Origin: Apteryx mantelli
Taxonomy: Eukaryota > Chordata > Aves > Apterygiformes > Apterygidae
DNA length: 64,000 bases
Assembly (NCBI RefSeq): GCF_036417845.1
Contig: NC_089979.1
Coordinates: 115,167,415-115,231,414 of the forward strand
Reading direction: 5' to 3'
Positions 36,725-49,864 of the stretch are shown here, piece after piece. Within the stretch, counting starts at the first letter, position 1, and each line of letters opens with the position of its first letter. The translations under genes were made by a program, and so were the position numbers. Below the pieces are notes generated by a model that did no database searches, was not told the origin of the DNA, and saw only the letters and a program-made list of their open reading frames with translations.

Positions 36725-38594
36725 TTTATGAGTACACACACAAGTGTTTGGGATAGATAGCAAAGTTTTTCTTAATCCATTCCTAAAAGAGTAAATATTT
36801 GACCTCTGTAGGAATTATAATCCAATGCAGAGAATGTATCAACCAGCCTGATAAATATTATAAAATCCATAGAGGGTAAAATAATACAGCATAAGATATT
36901 GATGAAATATAATTTATACCATCAGTCTTCTATGGAATTCAGATACATATTTGCTGACTTACAGATAAGAAGCAGCAGCAGATTATTTGAAAAGATACCA
37001 CATTAAAACATAAAACAAATGCATAACAAAACATGCATCTTTTATTTGAGACTTAGCATAAAACTGAGAAGAGGGAAAAACAACACACCTTATATTGTGG
37101 ACTGAACAGAAATGTATTTAACACTTCTTGGATTGTATATAAATAGTAAGCTTATTCTATGAAGATTTATGACACTAATTCACTAGATTATTTATTTTAA
37201 ATGAGGTATTTAAATCAATTCACAAATGGATTGTTCCGCGCCAAATCGGATGGTTCACAGGCACTGTACAAGGATTTTAACATAGTAGCCCATTTTTGGC
37301 AGGGGAGGGGAAATAGTCATGTTTTCCCTTCCCCACCAAAAAAGGCTTTTCTATTAGAAATATAAGCTTGAATCCAGGGTGACAGCTCATCTCTCCCTAA
37401 ATCTAGGCATGTTTTTTTAAAAAGCCTATGAAATTACAAAGAATTAGGAATTATATACAAAATAAAAATATGACAGAAAGGGAAGCTTTCATCTCTCGTG
37501 GAAGCAAAGACTGTTTTTGTTGATACATATGGAAAAAATTAGGCCCAATTATATGTTGTGCTTTGGCACTGGGGTTCCAACTTCACCACAGGCTTATTTT
37601 TTTCACAGATATACCATTACAGCCAATTCTACCCTTGAACATTTGAACTCAAACCTTGTAACACAGGCATTTTTGTTGCTAGATTACTTGTACCCTGGAT
37701 GAAATGCTCTGTGTTACTGTTGTACTATATTTAGAGGTTAAAAAAGGGTTATCTGTATAGACTCAAGAGATCATATAGTCATAAAAATAAAATAAACTTA
37801 AAACATCTTATGAATAAAGCACACTTTATTGAAGCATAAGTTCTGATTTTCTGAATTAGATTGTGAATTAAAAACCTTGATATCATGAGCTAAATATTCA
37901 CTCAAATGAAGTTTTTTAATATAGCAAAAACATTTTACTTTATGTGATAAATCTTTTGACTCAAGATGGGTGTTTCTGCATGTTAAAAGGTGATAATATT
38001 ACTGAAAGGAACTAGTATATCTAATCCTAAAGGCCAGAAATCTTGGCTGATAAAAGACGAGATTTTCAAGAGTTTCAGAAATCTTTTACTACAACAGCCA
38101 GATATGCTAATTTACTATAAAGCCTATGGACAGCTTAAATATGCCTGGCCACATATTGACCAAAATAACACTGTATCTGGCACAGAGAGACTGAATGCTT
38201 TCACTCCTCTGAAAATTTTCAGAGGAATAAAATATCCTTAGCCTGTGCACGGTTGGAAAGCGTCTTCTCTGATTTCATATATGCAGAAAATGGAGGATCC
38301 ACCCCTCCTTTACCCTGCATATGAGAGAATCCAGTCAAAGCCTACAGCCAAAATTTGTGAACCCTTTATAAAAATAAATACAAATACTAGCATTTACCCA
38401 TTGCATTCCACCAAAATTTAATGTAACTGTAAATATTTGGAATCAGACACAGGCAAACCAAAAATTCCTGAGAAAGATAAGGTACAAAGACAGAAAATAC
38501 ATGGTCTCATCTTCAAGAATCTAAGCATGACAAAACCAAAACATTACTCTTCAACAAGAATGGTGACAAAAGCTTCTATAATCATTATAAACTC

Positions 38595-38650
38595 AGTTTC
38601 ATCAGGGTTGAGGCTAGAAGGGACCATTATTTCAGGCCTGGAGCATTAGA
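38595..38650 (-). mobile_element. Possible CR1 3' end relic, minus strand
   Basis: The words AGGGTTGAGGCTAGAAGGGACCATTAT resemble the complement of a CR1 3' end (pattern: AGGGTTGGAAGGGACCATTATGATCATC). Only about 30 bases are alike and the expected CTAGTCTGACC continuation is missing, so this is a weak call. Confidence 0.3.
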
Positions 38651-38869
38651 CAGACAGAAAGAAAATAAGAACATGGGAAGGACTGTACACGTCAGAACAA
38701 TGTATACCAGAAAGTGACAGCAGCTACAAAGAAGGAAGTGAAGCAATATAATGCTCACTCGACAGTGGAGACCAAGAGACTGAATTTGATGTGGTAAGAG
38801 ACAGAAGAATAAAGACAGTCAGACAGAGAGGAGAAAAAAATATATTAAAGATATTTGTATGATTTGTAA

Positions 38870-39030
38870 TCTGAAGTAGATGATGGAGAGGAAGCCATCA
38901 TGAAGAGAAGACCACAGTAGTCAAGGTAATGAATGATCATACTGAGTAACAATCTGACTGGTGTAGATGATGCCATAAAAAAGAGATTTTTGAAAATTAA
39001 ATTGAAAGAAACAACAGAACTTAACAAGCA
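38870..39030 (+). mobile_element. Possible L2-like LINE relic
   Basis: The words AAGAGAAGACCACAGTAGTCAAGGTAATGAATGATCAT, GGTGTAGATGATGCC and GAAAGAAACAACAGAAC, in order, recall a repeat with the pattern TGCAGTAGTCAAGGCGAGAGATGATGAG, TGTGGATGG and GAAGAAACGGCAG. That pattern appears to belong to the same general family as the relic at 11228-11440. Adjacent purine-rich sequence may be part of it. Class and limits are uncertain. Confidence 0.35.
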
Positions 39031-39720
39031 GGAAGGAAAGAAGAGAAAAATAAATGAAAAGTGTGAAATTGTTGCTTTAAGAAGGACAATGAATAGCACT
39101 TGAAAACAAATGTCTTAAACTTGTAATCAGAGGTCTATTTCTAAAGGCTTTGAGAAAAACTTAAATTTTCTTTACCTTTCTGCAGCTATTCTGGAAAATG
39201 TGTAGTAGTTTGCAAATCAAAACATTTTAAAAAGCACTAGTCCTAACCAATTCACAAACTTCTCTGTGGCTACGTCCTTATAAAAGGGTGAACAGTATTA
39301 TTTTATTATTTGAACAGAGAATACAAAGGCACAGCTACCTCAAAAATCTGCATTAAACAAGTCCTCTCTTGCTCAATCTGACATATCTATGAAGACCATA
39401 GCTGTACCTGGACTGAAGACACAAGTTTTCCCAAAGATCACAGGCATAAGTAAAGGTGATCAGGCTGTCTATAATCTGGAAGAATGAAATCCCAGAGCAG
39501 GAAAGCCATCAACGAATCCATCTGTGGTATTTCCTAAATGGCTAATACACCCTCATATACAATGTCACCTAACTGAAATATTATAACAGTAATTGGTTCT
39601 TCCTGTGCTTAGACAAGAATAAGCATTATACAGTCAGAAAATGAAGAGGGATACTAAAAAACAAATGTAAAGGACCAGGGAGAAACATTCAATGGAAACA
39701 TAATGCATGTAGGAAATACT

Positions 39721-39746
39721 AATAACTTGAACCTAATAACTTGAAC
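39721..39746. repeat. Two-copy tandem duplication, 14-bp unit
   Basis: AATAACTTGAACCT at 39721-39734 is followed by AATAACTTGAAC at 39735-39746. Clean slippage duplication. Confidence 0.85.
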
Positions 39747-42700
39747 GACTACAGCTTACGGGGAAAGGTGCTGGAGTTTTCCCTTCTATGTTGCAAAGGC
39801 AGCCTCAGAACCAGGAAAGGATGGTTTTCAAATGATTCATCTTTGATAATGACCGCATGAGCATAACAGAAGAAGATTGTGTGGATTCAGACTACTTTTA
39901 TGAAATCTTCAAATCACCACAGGTTCTTCAAGAAATCTGCAAATTAGTTATATCCTAAATAAATTTTGCAATATATGCTCACTTTTCAAACAATGTGAGC
40001 AAAATGGAACATGACTAGACGTACCCAGCTTGTTTCCAGTCTTTGAGGATGAAGACTCTGGAAACATCTTTTCCTAATGCCTACATAGGCCACTGTTCTC
40101 TCTTGAAAATTAATATTATGCAAAAATGTCAATAACAGAAATTATCAATATTATTAAGTAGAATGTGAACTTAAATGGCTTATTTGAAATGTATTTCAGC
40201 CATCTTGAAAATACCAAAGATGCTTTTGTGACTACGGTGTCCTTTGCTGCCTTTCAAAGGAAAATACAGCTACTGTTGATATCTACAATCTTGACAGTAC
40301 GGATAATCACATTCTGATAAGATCACGTTGCCTGGGCAGTAAAAAATTACTAAGCTCTGGTCTGTTACATACTTTTCCTTACATGCACAAAGACTGATCA
40401 AGCTGCAAGTTCTGAAGCAACATAGCCATCACTTTTAGAGTAATAAGCCTATCAGGTTGATGCCACCTGATAATCATCTGGATTATCCAAAACTCATTTG
40501 TAAGTAAAAACAGGGTTTGATAAACTGATATGGGTATGAATCAGTAATTTCACTTTATGGCAAGATTTAAGAGCTGGCATTTAAAAACAGTAGAATAAGT
40601 ATGAGATGAACAGAAGTATAAAAGAAAACCAAAATTCCAGCCTTTTAATACACCTATTGTTTATTTCCAATTTTCCTATTAAGGAACCTGTTACCTTCAT
40701 AGAATTTCTGCTACCCTAAATAAGGAATAAAAAATTATCAAGATTGAAGAAACAACTGAACCGATACAAAATAATTAAAATGAATTATTAACAAAACAAA
40801 ATCTGCATGGTACACCAAATATTAAAAACCAGCAACTACCATTTTTTATGTTTTCTTTCTGGCCTTACCAATTCTTTTCCAGAAAATCATATATAATTCT
40901 GTGAAACTAATTTTTCACTTACCAAAAATAGGATAGTACAGTAAAAATTTAAGAAGTATCAATAAGTCATTTACATTTAAAGGCAGACATTATATTAGCC
41001 ACATTTTCTTTCAGTTACTGTCATTGATTTACTGGTATCTGAAAAAAAATAATGCCGCTTTACATTTTTATATTTCCTGGAAAGTTTCCTAGAATAGTTT
41101 CTCGTGAATGACATTTCATTTAGTAAGAGATACAGATTTCTCAGGGTAGTTTCACAATGCACAATGAGAATGATGCTGAGATTGCAGAAGTCTAAGCTAG
41201 TAAATCTGCATAAGCGCTACAGAGTACCTCGTATGTAACAGTGTGGCTCCAGAAGCAACATAACTGTCTTCACATGCCACTTTTACTTTTGGAGTAAAAT
41301 TTTTTTTTTCCCACTCAAAGCAATAATTCTTTTTATCTTACTCACATGATGAAATTACACCGCAAATAAACCTCTCACAACCTCCACAGACGTGAATAGA
41401 CCAGCCACATGCATCTGGGTTCATTCTAGAAAGTTGAAGTGATTCAGCAAAAAGATGTGAAGATAAATGCATTAAATAATGTTTGCTACCCCTAGTGAGG
41501 GGAGTATTTTGAGAATCCTGGTGGCACAGTCTAAGACCATTTTAATTCTAGAAGGAGACCATTCACAAGGACATGCTTTTAAAGGAAACACAGTTTTTGA
41601 GTCCAAACACTGTCTGAGGAAATACAAAGGGGATGAGGGATTTGCAGTGCAATACAGGACAACAGGTAGAGGTAGGGGAAGGAAGGTTAAATTATTGCCT
41701 GATGGATTTCCTATGGCAGTGAGATACAGGGCAGCATTTTGACCTTTTGAAAGCTGCTCTTTGGCACTGTGGTGCTGAAAAACCATCATTAAAAATTATT
41801 CGGAGTGGTAAACAGATGGCTCACCTTGGTAAAAGCCTTCTCGGGTGTTCAAGGGCATGGATAATGACTCCTATATTTCCATATGTCCTATCAGCATGTC
41901 ACAAGGTAAAGAAACAGGAAAAATAGCTGGAGTAACCCTAACTTTGAGTAGACTTTGGCAGTTAGACAGCCTTTTGGGCACTGAACAGGTACATATAATT
42001 TATGACAGCCATTAGAAGAATGATTTTGAACACTAAAGAGAAGCAAATAGACCTATATTGCTCATGTATTTTAGGTCATCTAAATCTCTGTTAAGTCAGT
42101 GACAGGCAGTCCAAGAAAGTAATAAATTTTTATTGGACTCATCTTTTGGGAGTTTTGCCTGAGTACCATTACTTCTTTTTGATCAGAGTGGAAAGCCAAA
42201 ATTTAGTGCCTTTAGGGTATTTCCACTTTGAAGAGAAAATGATGAAAAGGTCATGTATTTTTTGAAGCAACTTTTCATTAACAAGGAACGTAAAAAGAGT
42301 TATTTTCCTTTCCACTCAGGATTGGGCCCTGTCTTAGCTCACTCTTCGCAGTCTTTTGAGGGCAGGTTCTCACAGTTCTGTGCCCAATGATTCTCTGCAG
42401 CCTCAGGGCATTAAGTCTTTCTGCCTCTGTTTCATTATTTCTGTAGAGGCAGGGAAGGCTAAGGGGAGTTTTGATGGGCATCTCTCTGATGGTAGCTGAG
42501 TAGCCACAGCGAAGATGCGGCCCCATGGACTAGCAACCGGCCTGCCAAGGGGTCTCAGCGTTCATTCAGACTGCTAGTCTGGGTCATCTCCTTACCATCA
42601 CTATTGAAACCAATACTAGATTAAAACTTCCTCTGCTGTAATCACGCCTTTATTTAGTTGTGTAGACACATATGCAAACAATATTCAGAAAAACTCCTCA

Positions 42701-42855
42701 TCCACACATGCTTTGCTGTGACTTAATTTTAGGTGGTAAAATATATCTGTATTTTGACTGGAAACAGCTTTTTTTTCACAGTTGATTCCACAGAAACTTT
42801 GCGATTTCTTCCACTGAATAACAGCCTTAAATTGCATTAATAGTGACATCAGAAG

Positions 42856-42869
42856 AAAAAAAAAAAAAA
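42856..42869. repeat. A14 homopolymer
   Basis: Fourteen A residues after AGAAG. No associated retrotransposon body was recognised. Confidence 0.85.
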
Positions 42870-44845
42870 GGCAGAGTGATAATTTCAGGATTCAGCTCTT
42901 GACTGGATTCACAGAAAACATTGTTCAAGAACTTAAACAGACTCTGAGATGACAGTGTTTGGGTAAAATCAAGAAAAACACAATTATCCTAAACTCACAA
43001 AAATAAAATTGGACCCTTATCATTCACTCTGCACTACGTAGCTACATGATATAGCACTTGCTATCAATAAGCAGATGCACATAGTTCAGACTAAAATTAC
43101 TACAGACAATTTAATGACTCTGCATTAAATATATATATACTTTCTATATTCAGAGATGTTCACTGAGGCTCAGACATTCTCACAAAGAAAATTTGAAAAC
43201 ACTATGGCTGTTTCTAGATATCATCCAAATACTGTGATTTTACTGAAATTCACTGAAATCTGGACATATCAGGAAGGATGGTTTGGAAATTTAGGGGAGT
43301 AGCAGAATATATACATATTACTTTGAAACAAAAACTAAACATCAAAAGTAAATAGCATCAATCATATAACATTGCCCCAGATTCCTGTAATTAATGTATA
43401 TATATGTATGCACATAAATAAAATTAACATTTTAATCATGGCTTTACTAATTCTCTCAAGTAGAAAACCTCCCTCTTTTTAGCTAAACACTACCTGTTTG
43501 GTATGGCTCTGCTACAAGCCTACTTGACTAATCATTACATTTTAATGATGCTATTAAAATACCACAAGGCTGTCCTTAGCAGTCCTAATTACTGCTAAAG
43601 GGATCCTTTAGAATATATTCATCCTGTACTCCATACCATAAATTCAGTTAGCAAGCTAGCTGTTCATACCTAGATTAATATACTTTACAGAAATTAATTC
43701 TTCATTAGTGACAGGTGTACTAAACACTTCATTCCTGTTTGTACCAGCTGCTATCCTAATTATGATTTATTCCAGTGATTAATTTTAAGACTTTGATGTA
43801 ATGCAAGATAACTGTTGAACAGCAAAAAGAAGTGAAATTTAACTATATATATATACCATTCTCAAGAATTTAGTATCAACAATTCTAACTAGCATAAATA
43901 AAAAATATTCCCCTTTTCCTGCAAGCAAATGTCCATGTCAGATGCAAAAGCAGAATTTTAACCATTGTACTTTTTGGATCTCCTGGTTTATTGCCCCAGA
44001 TTAAGTATTTCTGTATGTACTAAATACCTCATCTTTCCCTGTTTTTTAGACCTAGGTTGTATTTCATTTTAAAAGACTACACGCACAAGGGCAAGTCTAA
44101 ACTTCCTAAATTATGAAATTAGATGCTTAGTAACTCTTAAGGCAATTAAAAAGATAATGATGCCCCAAATATAGAATTTGATAGGATTGGTCTAAATTTG
44201 TTTCTGAAGAATTGTTAAAATAATTTTCCTCTTTCCAAATTTCCTCCTTATAGACAAACCTGAATATACTGTTAAAAACTGGCCTCCTGATTTTTCATAT
44301 TTATTAACTATAATATTCAGGACTGACATTCTTAAAGTATTTTTGCCTTTTTTAAGCCTTCTTTCAACCTGTCCAGTAAAAGAACTGTGGGTTCTGGTTC
44401 ATTTCACTGCAAGTGTATAGAAGCCGCATTATATCACTGTCCACCAGTATAGATTTCTTTTTCTCTTTCTTTCTATTTATAAATGAAAACAGATGAACTC
44501 AATAAAATGTAAGCCTACAGAATTATGGCTTCCTTTATTCTAGTGGTAAAGAAGTTTATACATAATTGGCACATAATTTTATTCAGTGGTTTAAACCTTT
44601 TCTTGAACTTGAAAAAGGAACCATTCAGTTTAAGAACCTGATGGTTTCATTTCAGTGCAATCCATCATATTTTCTGATGTTAGCAAACATGGACTGACTG
44701 ACTAAACGGCACTGACCTACTACACTATGTGACGCACAAGAAAGCTTCCCTAATTCAATCTCAAGCCTAAAGTCCAGACCAGTTCAATTGTCCAAGACAA
44801 CCAGTAGTTTATCAATAATGGAGACAGAGTGGCTTAAGAAGAGGG

Positions 44846-44905
44846 GGGCCAAATTTTGCTCTCACAGTAATGATATCAGGAAATTGAATTCCATTTAATG
44901 GAGAG
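44846..44905. repeat. Half-copy of a palindromic MITE-like repeat
   Basis: GGGGGCCAAATTTTGCTCTCACAGTAATG and then CCATTTAATGGAG match the left arm and centre of a sauropsid hairpin repeat (pattern: GGGCCAGATTTTGCTCTCAGTTACAC, centre CCATTGACTTCAATGGAG). The right arm is not recognisable. It lies about 350 bp from a better preserved hairpin at 45249-45336. Confidence 0.45.
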
Positions 44906-45248
44906 AAGAACTTTGTCCTCTGTTATGCCAATACAGTATTAGTAAAACATAGCTCTCTATATATTTAGTAGTGTCATGTCAAGTTTTATTTGAGGTATAT
45001 ATTAGAATTTAAGGTTTTGGCTTCCTGCCAACACATGGATGGCAAGAACTGCATTGTATTCTTATTTAGTTACTCTGGGATCAAACAATATACAATTATC
45101 AAACCTTTTATGGGACTCATGGGCAACTCTAGTGAATGCCATTTCCAAAAAGTGTCTGACACAAAAATATGCACTGCTGTGTATTTTTGAGACACTAATA
45201 AAGTAAAAGGTAAAAAGGAAAGGTCTTCCCCACTAGTTCCAGAACACA

Positions 45249-45336
45249 GGCCAGACCCTCAGCTCATGTAAAGCAGCACAAGTCCATTGACTTCAGTGGA
45301 ATGACACTGATTTTACATGCAGTGAGATACTGGCTT
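45249..45336. repeat. Well-preserved palindromic MITE-like hairpin
   Basis: The left arm at 45251-45272 and the complement of the right arm at 45311-45333 agree at about 16 of 22 positions (outer words CCAG and CATGTAAA). An inner stem, TCCATTGA at 45283-45290 against TCAGTGGA at 45293-45300, pairs 7 of 8 with a 2-base loop. Outer and inner arms are nearly concentric, so the piece is one continuous hairpin of about 83 bases. It follows the pattern of a repeat common in turtles, crocodilians and birds (CCTCAGCTGGTGTAAATCAG, centre CCATTGACTTCAATGG). That it is a non-autonomous DNA transposon is inferred from its form. Confidence 0.6.
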
Positions 45337-45342
45337 TTCAGT

Positions 45343-48300
45343 AAAGCCACTAGTTCTTTTAAAGTGTTACATCACTTGAATAGACAACACACTTATAATG
45401 TTTTAACTTGTTACCAACTTGAGCTTTATCTAGCAAATGATTTTATTACATCAGCGGGCAAAAACAAAACAAAATGAAACAAAGGAGTAGGATCCAGCTC
45501 ACCTAATGGTAACTGTGCACAAAGTTAGGTATCCAGTTTAAGAAAATAAATGGGCTGCTTTGGTAGATAGTGGAGAAAGAAATTCAGGACCAGAGAGTAA
45601 TCCACTTTCTTTATGTTAAACATCCATCTTAGGGTAGGATGATGTTTCATCCCTTCCTATTTCTCTACAGACTCTAGAGCCTAAATAGCTAGCACTGATC
45701 ACACATCCAGCTTTGAAACCGTAATTGTAAAAACCTGTTGATATAGCTATTTCATATTTCTTTTCCTGAAGTCTACCTGGAGCAGAAAGATGAAACAATT
45801 ATAGTGCAGAACATATGTAACAGCTGATTCTTTGCTACAACATTACGAAAGAACTGATATTTACCGGTAAGTTACCAACTAGGCTACAGTTTTTCAAACT
45901 ATGTGGAACTGCAGGAGTTGAAAATAGACAGGATGTGTAGCACTATTGTTTTTTTGACACATCACTGAACATTAGTCTCTTTAAGATTACAAAGCTGTAC
46001 TGTTTCCTTCTTAAACTACAATATACTCAAAACATACAGTTGCCTTGAAAAAATAAAATGAGAACAGATTATAAATTACAATCCAGCCATTAGCATGAAG
46101 TTCTTTCCATCACAAGGAGATCATACAGAATCACTTTTCCTTTTTTAATCTCCTTCCCTATTCAAGAGAAAATAGCTTTGGAAAATTTTAACAATAATGA
46201 ACACATTTGTGTGGATAAATACAAAAATCCCACTTTTCAAGTCACTTAGGTCATTCAGCCAAAGACATGCTGTATTATAATGCACACCTTGTTGTGTGCT
46301 GTAACTTGCACAAAAATATTATTCACACAAAGTTTATAATAACATACCATTAGCGCTGTGATAATAAACATTGTTAACAAATGTTCCATAGTTGGCAAGG
46401 ACACTGCTCCACCTTACACTAGCTACTAACCTTTCAGAATAAACTTCCACTTCTTAAAAAAAACCAAAAAAACAAAAAAAAAAACAAAAACAAACTCTAA
46501 ATCCAGAAGATTTTAGAGTTTTGTTTGTGAAACTATTTGGAAATGAAAATCATCAGAGAAGCAGATAAAAGACATGAAACAAAGAAAAGTAGTGTTCAAA
46601 TTCTCAGATCTTATGTTACAGACTATATCAATGCTAGAATTCATCAAGAGGTTTTCAACAGTTTTTTTCAACTGGAAAATGCAAATTTGTCAAAATCAAA
46701 ACTTCTCCTGGGAAAGGTATCCCAGGTTTGCCCTGGAAAAGGGAAGCAGAAGATCACAAAAACATCTCTAGCTAGGACATGTACTTGGAAAGAGGAAGAC
46801 TTCAGTTCAAGTGCTGGATTCCACTATTTCCCCAAATCCCAGGCCATTCCCTACCTATCAGCCTATTGGCTGCTCTGAGACAGTTGACACGCTCTCTTTC
46901 TGCAACCATTTCATTTTGGATCAATAAAGATTCACTGAAAAAGGGATGTGCGGTCAAACTTCCACACTTTCCAAGAGAACTCAATGGTCCAGCCCTTTAC
47001 TGTGGTCCTCCTCTCTTATTAATGAATATTTAGTGATGTAAAGTGAAGCAGCCCCAACAGATGAGACTGAAATACACTCACTTAAAAATTATCAGTATAC
47101 TGCTGGTACAGATGTTCATCTGTGTCATAAGAGTGCTGGGATCATGCCTCTGGTTAGATCACTGAATAAATATCAATCACTTAAACACATACAAGGATGC
47201 AATTTAAATTCTTTTTTTTTATTAAAATTATTTTGAAAATAAAACTATCTAAAAGTAAACTGGAAAGAAACAGTAACCAGCATTACTGGAATCTGTAGAA
47301 GGCATTTAATATAGTAAACTATGACATGAAGAAAAGCATATACTTGCTGCTGAAGTTTTAGTGCCAAACTATTGCTATGGTAAGGCTAAGAACCTACTTC
47401 TGAATAAAGGTTGGCTTGCTGCGTGCTCTAGAACTGTCCCAGTTTGGATTTCTTCTCTTTTGATATGCCTCATAGGATAAGCCAGAAAAAGTGATCCACT
47501 GAGCAAAAAGTTCCCAGGGCCCAGATTTCAGAAAGAAGCAGTTTTTATGAACACTGACAGGCTCTCCCAGTACTTTCTGTACATGTGCATGATCAAACAA
47601 TTGGTCTTACTGCAGTGGCAGTGGCCTCGATTGCTTGGCAAATACCCCAGTGATTATGCTATCCAGTCCCTCCTCATGAAAGCCAAACAGTGTTATCTCA
47701 AGAGGATGGGCCTGATTTCCATGAGCTGAACAGGTTGCAATGCCTTCATCAACAAAGTAAGCAAAACACTTTGTAGCTTGTCATTTTTTATAAGCAGGGT
47801 AGCTCAATAAAACTGTAGTGGCCATTGACTCTGATCTCTATTTAGTCACTGTCAGCTAGATCTGATTTCTGGAACAAATCTGGAAAGAATCCAAAACAAG
47901 ATACTTCCAACTAGACATTCTCTTGTGTGGTAATATGGCTCAAACACAAGAGAAAATTGAGATGATGCTGAAATTGTCTTCCAAAAAAAAACCCAAACAC
48001 ACACAAAAAACCCCCAAAACCTACAGCTCAGTGACGTTAAGAGAAAAGGGATGAAGAAATATGAGAGAATAGAAGAAAAAAGTTTTGTCCTGCAAGGAGA
48101 GCTGCAGACTTCAAATTTTCATTTCTGGCCTTTCAGAAGCCTGAGTTTGGCTGAAATTGATGTTCCAGCAATTTTACATTAAGATTTTTTGCCACTTAAC
48201 GAGCTCAGAGGTAACATGTCATTTGTGTTCGGAGTGTGTGTGCAGTGTCTGGCAAGATCATGCCTACCAACTCAACAGAACTGCTTTCAAGACTAGTCCT

Positions 48301-49864
48301 TACCCTAATAGTTGTAGTTAATGCTGTTACACTTTTTCATTTTGATGGATGCTACATTAGCTAACCAGAAAACTGGGATGCCAATGCTGTGAAACCTCAT
48401 TCTGATTATATCAGCACAAGGTTTTTATAAGGCTACAACAAAGGAAATGCTTTAAAGTGTTAATGGATCTTATATTGTGAGCTGGTCTATCAATGCAAAC
48501 CACACAGTATAGATAATAGGCTAAATATTTACTACTGCAAATAGGTTCTAACATGTTCTTGTGTTCTTTGATGCAAGTAGTTATTAAAAATTCAATGTGG
48601 CTAATTTCTATTATGCAAAGAAACTAATGATGACATTAATTGGTTTGCAGACACATAAGGAAAATGAACACCAAGTCCTGCTTCCTCAAAATCTCCTTTT
48701 GGGTAACGCTTTGCCTCAATCTCTCCTCCTTTGTTTGTCTTGAAGTCACGCTAATTCTCTCTTGCTGCTTTCTCCAAGCCTTTTTCCAGTGTTTTAGGGT
48801 TCCGCTCTCTTGTGCACACAAAAAGCTATGAGTAAGTTAAGTTTCCTCCCTTATATTTGTTATCACAATCCTGAGAATTCCCTGGCTTGGCAAGGGCTGG
48901 TCACCGCACAGCTTTCCCTGCAGCCTAGTCCTTGACTGCAAGAAAACCAGTGGTTTTAGACAGTTTCTGCTATCACTGAGCATAAGACGTGTTTTATTGT
49001 TCCTTTGTTTAGCCAAATGGCAGGACTCTGCCATATCCTACAGTTTCCGTAGTGCACTCTAGTCCATGCTGCCCAAGCCACAACATAGTAACTCTATTCT
49101 GCAAAGATCAAAGAAGTAAGAATCAATTGAAAATGGACAAGGAAGAACACTCCAAACCTGACCGCTCCACATTAACTACACTGCCTTCCTGATGGTACAT
49201 TAGACAGTCAAGATATGCGAGAGGGAGCAATCACCCTGCAACATACCAATTTAGGGATTTCTTTATTCATAATTAAAAAAACAGGAATCTAGATCTTAAA
49301 CATATCTCACTTACTAAAAGTAGATATATTTAATCATTGTGTAAAACAAATTATGACAGCATTTTTCTTTTAAATATGGGTAAAAAGAATTATTTACAAA
49401 TCTGGAACATTTCCAAATAAATACGCAGATTTCTTGAAACAAATTGTTTTGAAAACATGTGTAAACTGTAAGTCATCAGTTTGCTCACTGTATAAAAACA
49501 AACTCATTCCCAAGTTGAGCCTGAATTTATGCCACACTGCTGAGAACTTAAACTGTGCTTATTCTGAGCACGCTGGTTCCCACCAAACCTGTTTTTATGG
49601 GCTTCAGAAACAACCTGTTTAACCAAACAAATGAAGATATTTCTAACCTCACTTCAGTGATGTTCTCGTAACAGCACAGCTGTTTTGTACCAGAGGAAGT
49701 TGAGCAATCTGTCATTCATGGTTACAGTTAAATCCATAAATCTCACCAAAACAGGCATATCTTCATTTTGCAGCTCCCTAATGAACGGAGTTAGGAGATT
49801 TTCAAGGCTATGAGTACTGTGCTTTATAGTACAACTACAGAGAGAAGCTAATTTTTTCATACAC
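45343..49864. other. Non-coding stretch, no gene seen
   Basis: Contains an A-rich, C-interrupted tract at 46456-46493. The word CTTCAGTTCAAGTGCTGG near 46800 recalls the B box of tRNA-derived SINEs but is too short to call. Open frames up to 113 codons at 46537-46878 overlap others in different frames and show no motif. Confidence 0.55.
46456..46493. repeat. A-rich low-complexity tract
   Basis: About 38 bases of A with isolated C interruptions (AAAAACCAAAAAAAC style). It could be a decayed retrotransposon tail; the body is not identifiable. Confidence 0.75.

Larger units (their letters stand above)
31331..38594. other. Long non-coding stretch, no gene seen
   Basis: Seven kilobases with no defensible exon. 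It includes a CCT repeat at 31398-31414, a pyrimidine-rich plus strand over about 32160-32590, an A15 run at 33827-33841, purine-rich sequence over about 35020-35560, a spaced direct duplication at 35271-35301 and a (TG)8 run at 36709-36724. Open frames are at most 92 codons and unremarkable. Confidence 0.55.
39031..44845. other. Non-coding stretch, no gene seen
   Basis: Includes a two-copy 14-bp tandem duplication at 39721-39746 and an A14 run at 42856-42869. Open frames on both strands at 41472-41789 (105 and 87 codons) overlap one another and match nothing known. No transposon was recognised. Confidence 0.55.

Noticed and set aside
36709-36750. TG run followed by a CA run as a CRISPR-like or regulatory array
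   Set aside because: It is an ordinary pair of dinucleotide microsatellites without spacers.
39286-39345. Possible MIR core near TTATTTGAACAGAGAATACAAAGGCACAG
   Set aside because: The match to the usual core word is too poor to separate from chance.
46780-46830. Possible tRNA-derived SINE B box (AGTTCAAGTGCTGG)
   Set aside because: Too short, with no A box or SINE body that could be aligned.
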